Shown here in pieces: positions 17,864 to 28,300 of a stretch of 63,094 nt of DNA (position 1 is its first letter; each line of letters opens with the position of its first letter). The stretch lies in contig SXWH01000219.1 of the NCBI GenBank assembly GCA_005791535.1, forward strand, positions 1 through 63,094. Direction: 5' to 3'. The position numbers and the translations under genes were made by a program. The stretch is from Verrucomicrobiaceae bacterium. Its GTDB lineage: Bacteria; Verrucomicrobiota; Verrucomicrobiia; Chthoniobacterales; Chthoniobacteraceae. Under the pieces are notes generated by a model. That model made no database searches. It had not been told where the DNA came from and saw only the letters and a list, made by a program, of their open reading frames with translations.

Positions 17864-20800
17864 ATGCGTCCACTCCAGCTTCTAGCCTTCGCCGTCGTCT
17901 CCTCACTGCCACTTCACGCCGAGACGTGGTTGAAATGCCACATTCGCGTGCCCGACAATCTCGTCACCCCGCAGGAAAAGGACCTCTGGCGGGACTCCAT
18001 GGTGCTCACTCTGGGCGAACTTCGCGGGCCTTTTACGGTATTTCTCAACGGGCAGAAAATCGCCGAGGGCTCGTCTTCCATCGCTGGGAAGCGGCTAAAA
18101 GTGCCGAAGGGGATTTTGGAAAAAGGCGTGTTTAACACGATCGCCGTCCGGCTCGGAAAGGATGAGCGCTTCGCCGAGCCTCCTGTGTTTCGCACCTACT
18201 TCGATGAACTCGTGCTCGGGGGCGAATGGGACAAATTCTCCGGCGATGCCACAGCACTGAAACCGCTCACGCAGTCGCCGGAAAAAGCGGCGTTCACCGA
18301 GAAAGCATTTCGCCTTTCCACGATGCCGCTTGTCGCCACGGAGAACATTCCCGGCCAGCGACTGTCGCCCGCGGACTCGCTTGCAAAAATGCGCGTGGAA
18401 CCGGTTCTAGCAGTGGAACTTATACTCGCAGAACCGCTCGTCGCGCAGCCCACGCACATGTCTTTCGACGAGCACGGGCGGCTGTGGGTTTCCCAATACC
18501 GGCAGTATCCTTATCCGGCGGGAATCCGGCAACTCAGCCGCGATCAGTATTACCGCGCGGTGTTCGACAAAGTGCCGCCGCCACCGCCAAACCACGACCG
18601 CGGCGCGGACATCATTTCGGTTCATGAAGACACGGATGGCGACGGCGTTTTCGACAGCCACAAAAACGTGCTCGAAGGCCTGAATATGGCCAACGCCGCG
18701 GTTTACGGCCACGGCGGAATCTGGGTGATGAACACGCCGTACCTCATGTTTTATCCGGACAAAAACGGCGACGACATTCCCGATGGACCGCCGGAGGTGC
18801 GGCTTTCCGGCTTTGGTCTGGAGGACACACACAGCATCGCAAACGGACTCGTATGGGGACCGGACGGCTGGCTCTACGGCGGGCAGGGCAGCACGGTGAC
18901 GTGTCGCGTAAAACGGCCCGATGTGGATTCGCCGAATTCGCCCGGCGTCTATTTCGAGGGCTGCATGGTCTGGCGGTATCATCCGACGCGAAAGACGTTC
19001 GAAATTTTCGCCGAGGGCGGCGGGAATACGTTCGGGCTAGAGTTCGACGCGGAGGGGAATCTGTTCAGCGGACACAACGGCGGAGACACGCGCGGCTGGC
19101 ACTTCATTCAGAACGGAATCTATCTCAAGCAGGGCAAGGATCCCGGCAAGTTCGGCGCGACGGGACACGAATTTTCGTTCGGCGAATTCGGCCCGATGAA
19201 GAGCGCGAATCCCATCCAGCGATTCACTCACAACATCATCATGGTCGAAGGCACCGCCGTCCCCACACTGCGCGGAAAGCTGCTCGGTGCCGACCCGCTG
19301 CACCGCAACATCACGGCGTCCGAGCGCATCACAGTCGGAGCGACATTTTCCACAAAGGACACCGGCATTCCGCTCGCTGGCGACGACATCGCGTTCCGCC
19401 CGGTCTTCCTCGCCAACGCGCCGGACGGCTCGGTCTTCGTCGCCGATTTTTACGAGGAATACATCGCGCACGGTCAGAACTACCAAGGCCAGCTCGACCC
19501 GACGACCGGCCGCATTTACCGCCTGCGCGGAAAAGACGCGCCGCTGGAACGCGACCTCAACCTAAAAAGCAAAACGACACCCGAACTCATCGCGCTGCTG
19601 CGGCATCCGAATAAGTGGCACCGCATGACGGCGGTGCGGTTGCTTGGGGAGAGGAAGGATAAATCAGCGCTGGAGCCGTTGAAGAGACTGCTCGCGGAAA
19701 AGGAGACGCATCCCGCGCTGGATGCCCTTTGGGCGCTGCATCAGGCCGGGCTTTTGAAGGAGGAACACTACCGAAACGCGTTACACCATCCGTCTTCCGA
19801 CGTTCGCTCGTGGGCATTTCGTCTAGCCTGCGAAAGCGACGAGTATGGCGCGGGACTCGCGAAGTATATGGATCTGGACTACATTCAATCAGCCCCCAGA
19901 GACCTGCGGCTCTCTATCGCAACCCAGCTTCGCCGTCTCACTCCCATTTGGCGGAGTCATCTGCTCTACTGGCTCATCAGACTGGAACCCGATTCTTCCG
20001 ACCCAATTCTTTCACTGCTCTGCTGGTGGTCGTTTGAGGACGCGATGAGACAGGAGAGCTCTGCCGGCACGTTCGCCAAAACGCTGGAGCTCACCGGAGT
20101 CTTGAAGAAGCAGCCGATGATGCGCGACGTGATTGCTCCGCGCATGATGCGTCGATTCGCTGCTTCCGGCACGCGCACCGATTTTCTCGCCGCCTCACGG
20201 TTGCTGAACATCAACTCTCCGGAGAACGGAACTGCGCTGGTTGCGGCTTTCGAAGGTGAGTTCAAAGGCCGACAAATCCCGCCGCTTCCCGACGAACTTG
20301 TATCCGCGCTTATCAATGCAGGCAGCACCTCCATCGGCTTTCGCATTCGCCGGGGCGATTCCGCCGCGGTGTCCGATGCGCTTAAGCTCATCGCCGACCA
20401 AAAGGCAAAGCTCGAAGAGCGGCAGCTCTGCATCCGCACACTTGGTGAAACGAAGACCGCTGCTTGTATACAGCCGCTCCTCGCACTAGCGACGACCGAC
20501 GCAAGCAATGCCATTCGCAGAGCCGCGCTTGGCGCATTGCTTCCGTTTGACGATGCACAAATCGGCGCAGCCATCGCGGCGCAATTCGCTTCGATTCCCA
20601 AAGACGCCCAGTCGGCCGCAATCACGTTACTCGCGAGCCGGGACACGACGCGAGCTATGCTGCTAACGCTCGTCGAAAACGGTACGCTCGCCGCCACCGA
20701 CGTGCCGCCCGACGCCGCTGCGTGGCTTCGCGAAAAGAGCGCCGACCGCGAAAGGGCCGCCCGCGCTCTACCAGTCAATGCCGGAACAGCGGACCGCGCG

Positions 20801-21256
20801 AAGTTCGATAGAATCCGCGCCGTTCTCGCAGCAGGAAACGGTAATCCCTACGACGGCGAAGCCACCTACATGGCCCGCTGCGCCGCATGCCATCAGCTTT
20901 TCCACAAAGGCGGAAAAATCGGGCCGAATCTCACCGCCTACCAGCGCGAAGACATTGGCACCATGCTTACGAGCGTCCTCACGCCAAATGCCGAGATTCG
21001 CGAAGGCTTCGAGAATTTCACCATCACCACAAAAGACGGGCGCACGCTCGGCGGCTTCGTCACCGACAAGGACGCCAACGTCGTGACACTGCGCGGACTG
21101 GACGGGCAGGACATCGCGCTTCCCCGCGATCAAATCACCGGGATGAAAAGCGCAGGCCGAAGCCTCATGCCCGAGGGATTGCTCGAAGGACTCACCGACC
21201 AGCAACTCCGCGACTTTTTTGCCTACCTCCGCATCCCGCAGCCGATTTCCCGATAA
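17864..21256 (+). CDS. PVC-type dehydrogenase: beta-propeller, HEAT repeats and cytochrome c domain
   Basis: A 1130-residue exported protein of the kind expanded in Planctomycetes and Verrucomicrobia. After a signal peptide (about 1-18) and a carbohydrate-binding-like N-terminal region, a membrane-bound-dehydrogenase propeller (about 170-560) contains DTDGDGVFDSHKN, ANGLVWGPDGWLYGGQG and VFVADFYEEYIAHG. Helical HEAT-type repeats fill 570-960, and a c-type cytochrome domain carries CAACHQLF at 1006-1010 followed by KIGPNLTAYQ. It probably oxidises a sugar or alcohol in the periplasm, passing electrons to its haem. ATG 17864 gives the signal peptide; the frame upstream to 17636 is Arg-rich and overlaps the divergent gene. 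Confidence 0.9.
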   Translation: MRPLQLLAFAVVSSLPLHAETWLKCHIRVPDNLVTPQEKDLWRDSMVLTLGELRGPFTVFLNGQKIAEGSSSIAGKRLKVPKGILEKGVFNTIAVRLGKDERFAEPPVFRTYFDELVLGGEWDKFSGDATALKPLTQSPEKAAFTEKAFRLSTMPLVATENIPGQRLSPADSLAKMRVEPVLAVELILAEPLVAQPTHMSFDEHGRLWVSQYRQYPYPAGIRQLSRDQYYRAVFDKVPPPPPNHDRGADIISVHEDTDGDGVFDSHKNVLEGLNMANAAVYGHGGIWVMNTPYLMFYPDKNGDDIPDGPPEVRLSGFGLEDTHSIANGLVWGPDGWLYGGQGSTVTCRVKRPDVDSPNSPGVYFEGCMVWRYHPTRKTFEIFAEGGGNTFGLEFDAEGNLFSGHNGGDTRGWHFIQNGIYLKQGKDPGKFGATGHEFSFGEFGPMKSANPIQRFTHNIIMVEGTAVPTLRGKLLGADPLHRNITASERITVGATFSTKDTGIPLAGDDIAFRPVFLANAPDGSVFVADFYEEYIAHGQNYQGQLDPTTGRIYRLRGKDAPLERDLNLKSKTTPELIALLRHPNKWHRMTAVRLLGERKDKSALEPLKRLLAEKETHPALDALWALHQAGLLKEEHYRNALHHPSSDVRSWAFRLACESDEYGAGLAKYMDLDYIQSAPRDLRLSIATQLRRLTPIWRSHLLYWLIRLEPDSSDPILSLLCWWSFEDAMRQESSAGTFAKTLELTGVLKKQPMMRDVIAPRMMRRFAASGTRTDFLAASRLLNINSPENGTALVAAFEGEFKGRQIPPLPDELVSALINAGSTSIGFRIRRGDSAAVSDALKLIADQKAKLEERQLCIRTLGETKTAACIQPLLALATTDASNAIRRAALGALLPFDDAQIGAAIAAQFASIPKDAQSAAITLLASRDTTRAMLLTLVENGTLAATDVPPDAAAWLREKSADRERAARALPVNAGTADRAKFDRIRAVLAAGNGNPYDGEATYMARCAACHQLFHKGGKIGPNLTAYQREDIGTMLTSVLTPNAEIREGFENFTITTKDGRTLGGFVTDKDANVVTLRGLDGQDIALPRDQITGMKSAGRSLMPEGLLEGLTDQQLRDFFAYLRIPQPISR

Positions 21257-21271
21257 CCAGTGCCTGCGAAA

Positions 21272-22267
21272 TCAGGCGCGTATGTTTGCCCACACATGGA
21301 CATGCGGCGAGCCGCGGAAGTACCACACCATATTTGGTCCTTCGAGCTGCCAGACGTCCCACACGCCGTCCTTGCCGATGTCTCCCGCCTTGTAAAACGC
21401 CATGTGCAGGTCCTCGAACGCGATCAGCTTCATCGCTTCATCCGCGTCCTCTTTCCGGAAAGGCGCGAGCAAATCGCGGATGACCGCGCGCACACCTTCC
21501 TGTTGGTCCTTCGACATATCGCGAACCGCGAGTCCATCGAGACCGGTCTTCTTTCCGGTGAGTTTCACCGTGTCATCACTCGTCTCTTCGCGGCCGCGGT
21601 CGAGCAGCGCGGTCTCCCTCTGCTTGCCGTCGAGCATTTTGAAAACCTCATTCGCGCGCTTCGCCTGAAACCAATACGCATTCCCTTCGTGGGCAGGTCC
21701 CTCATTGAAGCTGCCTGCGGCGTGTCCGTAAAAAATCGGTCCGCCGAACGCCGCGCCGTCCACGCTGTCACCATCGCAGCGCCGCGTGCAGTGGCGTCCG
21801 GTGAGCACGAACTCGAACTTGCCGGTTCCGGGCTCGCCAAAAAGCGCCACACTGCTCGCGCCAAATCCCGCTTTACCCGAATCACTCGCGACCTGCTTCA
21901 TCACAGTTTCGGCATACTCAGGGGAGTGAAGACCGGTGAATATATCGCGGATGAGAGCCTGCTGGTCGGCGGTGAAGAAACCACCAACGGTCTGCGGGAC
22001 GATCTGCCAGTTGTTGTCCACCATCGAACGTTTTGGGTCGTTGAATCCAAAGCAGACAGCCTTCCGCTGCTCCTCACTAAGACTTTTGTAGAGTTGCTGA
22101 ACGAGCGTCTCGCTTTTCGCAGCGCGGACCGTCGGCGCAGCGACTGCCGCAAGCGCAGCAGCAGCGGTCTTTTTCAAAAATCCACGGCGATCAAGCGATG
22201 GAAGCGATTCGTTCACGACAATCATGCGCGAGTCGCATGACGGGCATTCGGAGAGGTTTCTTTTCAT
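21272..22267 (-). CDS. DUF3500 family protein with Tat-type signal
   Basis: A 331-residue protein of the DUF3500 family, whose biochemical role is not established. The N-terminus has C8/C11 (ECPSC), then a twin-arginine signal R27-R28 (DRRGFLKK) and an Ala-rich hydrophobic stretch, which suggests folded export with a cofactor. The family body contains NDPKRSMVDNNWQIVP, a GGPIFYGHAAGSFNEGP segment with conserved His, and the end motif WQLEGPNMVWYFRGSPHVHVW. ATG 22267 is chosen; an in-frame GTG at 22291 is possible. It ends 15 bp from the convergent PVC dehydrogenase and follows the metalloprotease giant by 44 bp. Confidence 0.75.
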   Translation of the reverse strand: MKRNLSECPSCDSRMIVVNESLPSLDRRGFLKKTAAAALAAVAAPTVRAAKSETLVQQLYKSLSEEQRKAVCFGFNDPKRSMVDNNWQIVPQTVGGFFTADQQALIRDIFTGLHSPEYAETVMKQVASDSGKAGFGASSVALFGEPGTGKFEFVLTGRHCTRRCDGDSVDGAAFGGPIFYGHAAGSFNEGPAHEGNAYWFQAKRANEVFKMLDGKQRETALLDRGREETSDDTVKLTGKKTGLDGLAVRDMSKDQQEGVRAVIRDLLAPFRKEDADEAMKLIAFEDLHMAFYKAGDIGKDGVWDVWQLEGPNMVWYFRGSPHVHVWANIRA

Positions 22268-22311
22268 GCGCGCATACTGCCGACTCCGCACCCATCGGGC
22301 AAGCAGGCAAA

Positions 22312-25300
22312 TCAGGGCCTCGCGACTCTCACGCGGAGAAACCCAGCGGGATCGACTCCAACCGGAATGGTCGCCCGAATCACACGCACCGAACCGTCGT
22401 CCGACAAAACGTCTTCAATCGGCGCAGCAGGCATCCAGAAGGCCGCGTCGGTGCTTTTCTGGATCAAATACTCGAGGTCCGTCGCCAGGAGATTCCGGCG
22501 GTAGATGATCGAGAGTCCGGCCGCACCAAGTGAGGGCTCCGCAGGCGGGTCGACCGCAAGCGGTTCGAGTGCAAACGCGTATTCAAGGAGGTTCACGAGC
22601 CCGTCGCCGTCCGGGTCCGCGAGATCTCCGGATATCAGCGGATTTCCTGAATCTGCGCCAAACTTCCCAAAGCGCCACGAGTCTGCGGGGAGGTCTTCGA
22701 TCGTAACAACGGCGGGCGCTCCGGAAACTGCAAATGCGGCTCCCTCAACAACGGTGAGCGTTGCGGTTTCCGGGCCTTCCGCAACGGCGTCGGCAAGCGG
22801 CTGAATCGGGATAATCAACGACGCCTGCCCCGCCGGAAATTCGAACACCGGCCCGGGGTCGGCGTAATCCGAACCGGCAATTGCGCTCCCTCCCCTCACA
22901 GCGGAGAAGGCGAGCGAGTCGCTCAAGTCGCCGCTGCGGGTCGCCGTGATCGTTCCGGAGGTAAGTCCAAGCTCGGTTGCAACCGCGTCCGTCGCTGCAA
23001 TCGAAATCACCGGCGCATCGAGGATATTCACTGTCGCGCTTGAATTCACGCCGACGGCAAAAGAACCGTTCGCGGCGAGAGTCAGCGTGAGGGTTTCGGT
23101 GCCCTCGACGACGGCATCCTTCACGATGCCGGCACTGACGACGGTGCTGGTGTTGCCGAAATCGATGGTAGCCGCGCCGGAATGCAACACCTCTGACGGA
23201 TCCGAGTAATCGCTTTCGACGGCGCTTCCTCCGACGGTGAAGTTCACCTGCATCGATGAGCTCCCCGCGCCGGACCGCACGATCGTGTAGGCGGCAACTC
23301 CGCCATTCTGCTCGGATGCAGAAGGAGCGTTCGCAGTAATATTCAGCTCCGGAAGGCTGGTCGTGACTACTGCATCGCTGAACGTCTTCACCTGCGAGTC
23401 GTCGGCGATAAGCCGCAGCACATAGGTGCCGGGTACGCTGAATTGCGCTGTAGTCGACGGCGACGTAGCATCGGCAAACTGCACCAGTCCCGGTCCGCTT
23501 CGCTTTTCCCAAGTGGTGGTGAAAGCAACCGGCAACCCGTCGTCCGACACGCTTCCGCCAAGCGCCACAGGCTCCGGGAGGACCACGGAGCCATTCGGAC
23601 CCGCGCTGACAAACGGCGCGACATTTGAAGTCATCGTGATGCTCACATTATCAAACAGCGCCGTGCAAAGCGCGCTCGTGTTGTTCGAAGTGACGGCGAG
23701 ACCGATGAGCATTGGTTCGGTCATGTTGACCGTCCCAGCAGAGCCAGTCGCCGTCCATGTCGTGCCATTCGTTGACGTGAAACCGGTGTAGGAATTTCCC
23801 GTGCGAACCACCCGTACCCATCGGGGAAATGACGGGGTGCCCGTAGTATTGGAGGTGGCCCAGCTCGCGCCATCCGTGGCGCGCGTGCGCCAGGACACCG
23901 TGCTTCCACCGGTGCCATACGCAGACATGTAAGCGCCGCGTGATCCACCGGCTGTGCTCTGTCGGATCATCACCCCCGCTTTTGCGGAACTCGCACCACC
24001 GCTCATGCTCACGACCCGTGCGCGGAAATCACAATTACCCACGAGGGCACGGTTCACAAAAAAGAATGTATCGGTGGTTCCGCTGATATTGGTTCCTCCG
24101 CCCTGAACCGTGATAGTGCCGGCATTGTCCGTGAAGTTGCCCGCGGGCGTCGTCCCGGTGACGTTTGTGCCGGTCCACTGCTGTTCCGCAGGCAGTATGC
24201 TCACGGTGATGTCAGCATTCGTGGTCAGCGCGCCATCATTCGCTGCAAGCCGCAGGACATACGTTCCGGGCGCACCAAACAGCGCAGAAGTATCCGCATC
24301 GGCAGCATTTCCAAACGTCACGACGCCGGGCCCGCTCAGCTTGCTCCAGGTCGATACCGTGCCGCCCGCAGGCTTGCCATCGTCGCTCACCGTCGCTTCG
24401 AGAATCAACCCAACCCCGGCGGGTAACACGACATTTCCGACGGTCGGACTGTCAATCACGACGGCGGGCGGGCTGTTCACATCGTCGTCAGCGATTGTCA
24501 CCGTCGCACTCGTCGGGCCGGTCAGGCGGTAGCCAGCCGCCGCGTTCAACGTAAGGATTACCGTTTCCGCCCCCTCTGCCAAGGCATCGTCAATCGGCGT
24601 CACGGGAATGGCGAGCGATGCACTTCCCGCGGGGATGGAGATCGGGATTGTGATGCCCGCGTAGTCCGCTCCGGCCGTCGCCGTTCCAGAAATAGTCGCA
24701 TCGAGGGTCAGCGCCGATGCCGTGGACCCGGTGCGCGAAATCACAATAATCCCCGGATCCGCCCCGGCCTCCGCCGCCGCCGCATCGGTCGCAACCAGAC
24801 TCACGTCCGGCTCGTTGTCCGCGATGGTGACAGTCGCCGATGCGGGACTTCCGATCGAGTAAGCACCCGCAGCAAGAGTAACAATAACCGTCTCGCTACC
24901 CTCGCCGACGGTGTCGTCATTCACGACGACCGGAATCGTGACCGTGGACGAACCCGCAGCGAGCGTCGCAGTAACCGGAATCGCAACATAGTCCGCCGAC
25001 TGCGTTGCCGTACCCGTGACGAGAAGATTGACCGTCGTTTCCGAAGCCGTCGCGCCGGCCCGCGTAATTGTAAAAAGGCCGTTGCCCGCCGGCTCGGCCG
25101 CATTTGCGGTGGTGGCGGCAATCGACAGCGACATCGCATCGTTATCCGTAATCGTGTACGTGTACGAGGCGTTTGCGCCCAAGGCGACCCCGCCGGTCGG
25201 TGCCGACAGCGAGACGATCACCGTCTCGTTTGATTCCTGCTCTGCATCATCGGCAATGGCGCTCGGAATAACTTTCGCAATTTCTCCCGCGGCGAAAGTG

Positions 25301-28300
25301 AGGGTGCCGGCCACAATTCCGTGGTCCGCGACGGATGCCGTGCCGCCTGTCACCGCGTAATCGACAGTCACCGGCGCGGCCTGCGCGCTGCTCAGCGTTA
25401 CATACAACGGAGCAGCCGCCACCGCTTCGCCACCGGTGCCAGCGGTAGCCGTGAAGCCCACCGTCGGCGGAGGCGCCGTGTCGTTATCGGTGACCGTCAG
25501 CGTGAAAACCGTGTTTGAGGTTGTGTTGCTCAACCGCGTATTGCCGGTGGGATTATCGAGGACGAGCGTGATGGTTTCGTTCGCCTCCGGAACCGTGTCG
25601 TCGGTGAGAGGAATGCTAACGGTCTTGCTCGTTTCGCCGGGCTCGAAAACCAGAAGATCGCCGGCGAATGTATGATCGATTCCGCCCCCGAGCGCCGTAC
25701 CTCCGGTGAGTAAAACCTGCACGGTGACCGTGTTTGGGGAGGCTCCGCTGAGCGTTACGGTCGCGGTCGCCGGGCCACCACCCTCCGCAATGGTCGCGAT
25801 GTTCGGATTGAACCGGAGCGACAAAGTCGGCGACTGCGCATCGTCGAGGTAATACGTCGCACTGCCGATTCCAGCGCTGTAAGCGGCATCGGGGGCGACA
25901 CTGAGGACAATCGTTTCCGTGCCCTCCTGAATCGCATCCGCCAGAATCGGAATATCCACATATGCCCCTGCATTGCCAGCGGCGATCGTGACCGAGCCCG
26001 ACGGCGCCGTGTAGTCGGTCCCGCTCGTTGCCGTGCCCGACATAGTGTAGTTTACCGTCATCGCCGCAGTCGTCGCGCCAGTCCGCGAGACAAAGAACCG
26101 CGCCGTCCCCGAGGACTCGCTGAATGTGCTGTTCGTTGTGGAGACATTCACCTGCGGCAATTCATCATCGACGATGTTCAGCGTCGCAGACCGATCGACT
26201 CCCAGCGTGTAGGCCGCGTCGGGAGTAAGCGTGAGCGTGACCGTTTCGTATCCTTCGATGTCCGTGTCCTGAATCGGAACGACCGAGATCGTCGCTGTTG
26301 TGTTTTTTCCGATGCTTATGCTTCCCGGGAGTGCGGTGAAATCCGAACCATTCGTCGCAGTGCCGCTCACAGCGTAATTGACCGTGACATTGCCGCTCCC
26401 GGTCCCGTGTGTGGTTATTCTGAATGTCCCGTTCGTGCCAGATTCCAAGGCGGATCCCGTTGTTCCAATCGTCACGTAGGGAACATCGGCATTGTCAGTA
26501 ATCGTGACCGTTCCCTCCACGGCAGAACCAAGCGAATAGCCGCTCGCCGCACGGAGATAAAGCCGGACGGTCTGCGCCGGCTCACCAATGCCGTCATCAA
26601 CGGGAGTGACGACCACCGTCGTAAAATCGCTGCCGGCGGGAATCGTGACCTGGGCCGGAATGGTCGCATAATCCACACCCTGCAACGCGCTACCCGTAAG
26701 CCCCAACTGCACCACCAGTGCCTGCGCCGTACTACCACTCCTGCTGATGACGAAAATCCCGGGATCATTCCCAGCCTCGGATGCCGCGGCATCGCTCGCC
26801 ACCAGCGACACGACCGGAGTCTGCGCGTCCGTGATGGTGATAGTACCGGCGTAATCCGCCGAGGACGGCGCACGAATGTAAGCGCTCGACGTGCTGATTG
26901 TGATAGTCGCAGTCTCCGGACCTTCGGTCAAAGCATCGGCGACCGGTGTCAGCGCAACGGCTGCCTGACTTTCACCCGGCGGAATCACAATGGTCGCCGG
27001 GATGCTTTGATAATCGGTCCCATTCGTCGCACTGCCGCTCATCGCGACAGAAACATTCAGCGCCGACGAAGTGCTGCCAAAACGCTCAATGACGAATCCT
27101 CCGGTGCCGCCGTCCTCGCTCGCGTCGTTGTCCACCGTAATTAGGCGAACGAGCGGCTTTGTGGTGTCCGGGTCATCGATCGTAATCGTGGCCGAGCTGT
27201 TCGTGAGGACGTAGTTACTGCCCGGCACAACCTCGAATGTCGCGCTCTCAGGTCCTTCCTGCCCCGTGTCATTCTGCGCGTTGAAAGCGATGTTCAAATC
27301 CGACTGCCCGGCCGGAATCGAGACCGTGTAAAAAGTCGTCCCGGAAGTGAGGTCGGGTGTCAGTGTGTAGTCGCTGCCCTTTGTCGCGAAGCCGCCTGGA
27401 AACAGCATGTTCACCGTCAGCGCACTCACGGTGGATCCAGTGCGCGAGAGCCGAAGCGTGCCGCCCGCCCCTTCCGCGACAACCGGGGTTACGGCGGTGA
27501 TACTCAACCGCGGAGAATCGGCCGCAGAGAAGTCCACCACCGCATTTGGTCCTACCGTCACGGTCGCGGCAGAAGTCGCGGAAAACGTGTATCCTTCAAA
27601 AGCCGCGCCGATTGTGTATGAGCCCGCATTGAGCCCCGCGATGACATATATGCCGTCGCTGTTGGTGTAAGAGCCGCGATAGTTGCTGACGGTCAGTCCG
27701 TTGTGAACGCGCACTCCCGGCAGCGGCCGGCCATTCAGCGTGATTGTCCCAGTGACGGAATAAACCGTCGGCGAACCCACCCGGACCACGACCGCCTTCG
27801 ACGCGGTGCCGCCTTTCATATCGCTCGCCACGCACCGCACAACGTAGTCGCCCGCAGTCGCCCAGGATTTGGACGTCCCTGCCGTATTCGTCGTCGCGAA
27901 GTTTTTGTCACCGAAATCCCACCAGTAGCTGAGCGAATCACCATCAGCATCGGTTGCAGTCGCAGAGAAAGTGACCGTCGCATTGGTATTCACGGAAGTC
28001 TGATCCGCCGAGATATCCAGCAGCGGCGCCTGATTTCCGGGAAAAGTGCCCAGATTCACAACTACGTCGAAACTCACCGGCGTCGTCGAGTTTTTCGCCA
28101 CCGGCGTGATATGGATTCCAGCCTCCATGTCGCTGAACGTACGGCCGATGACGATCGGCGCATCCGTCTTGTCGTCGGGCGAGCCCGGCGTCGTGTCCAG
28201 CAGATGCGAACCGCCCGCGCTCGGCACCCAAGGACTCCAATGCAGGAACACGCCGCCCGCGACCCATCGGTTGCTGCTGAATGAACGCTGCCGGAGGTCG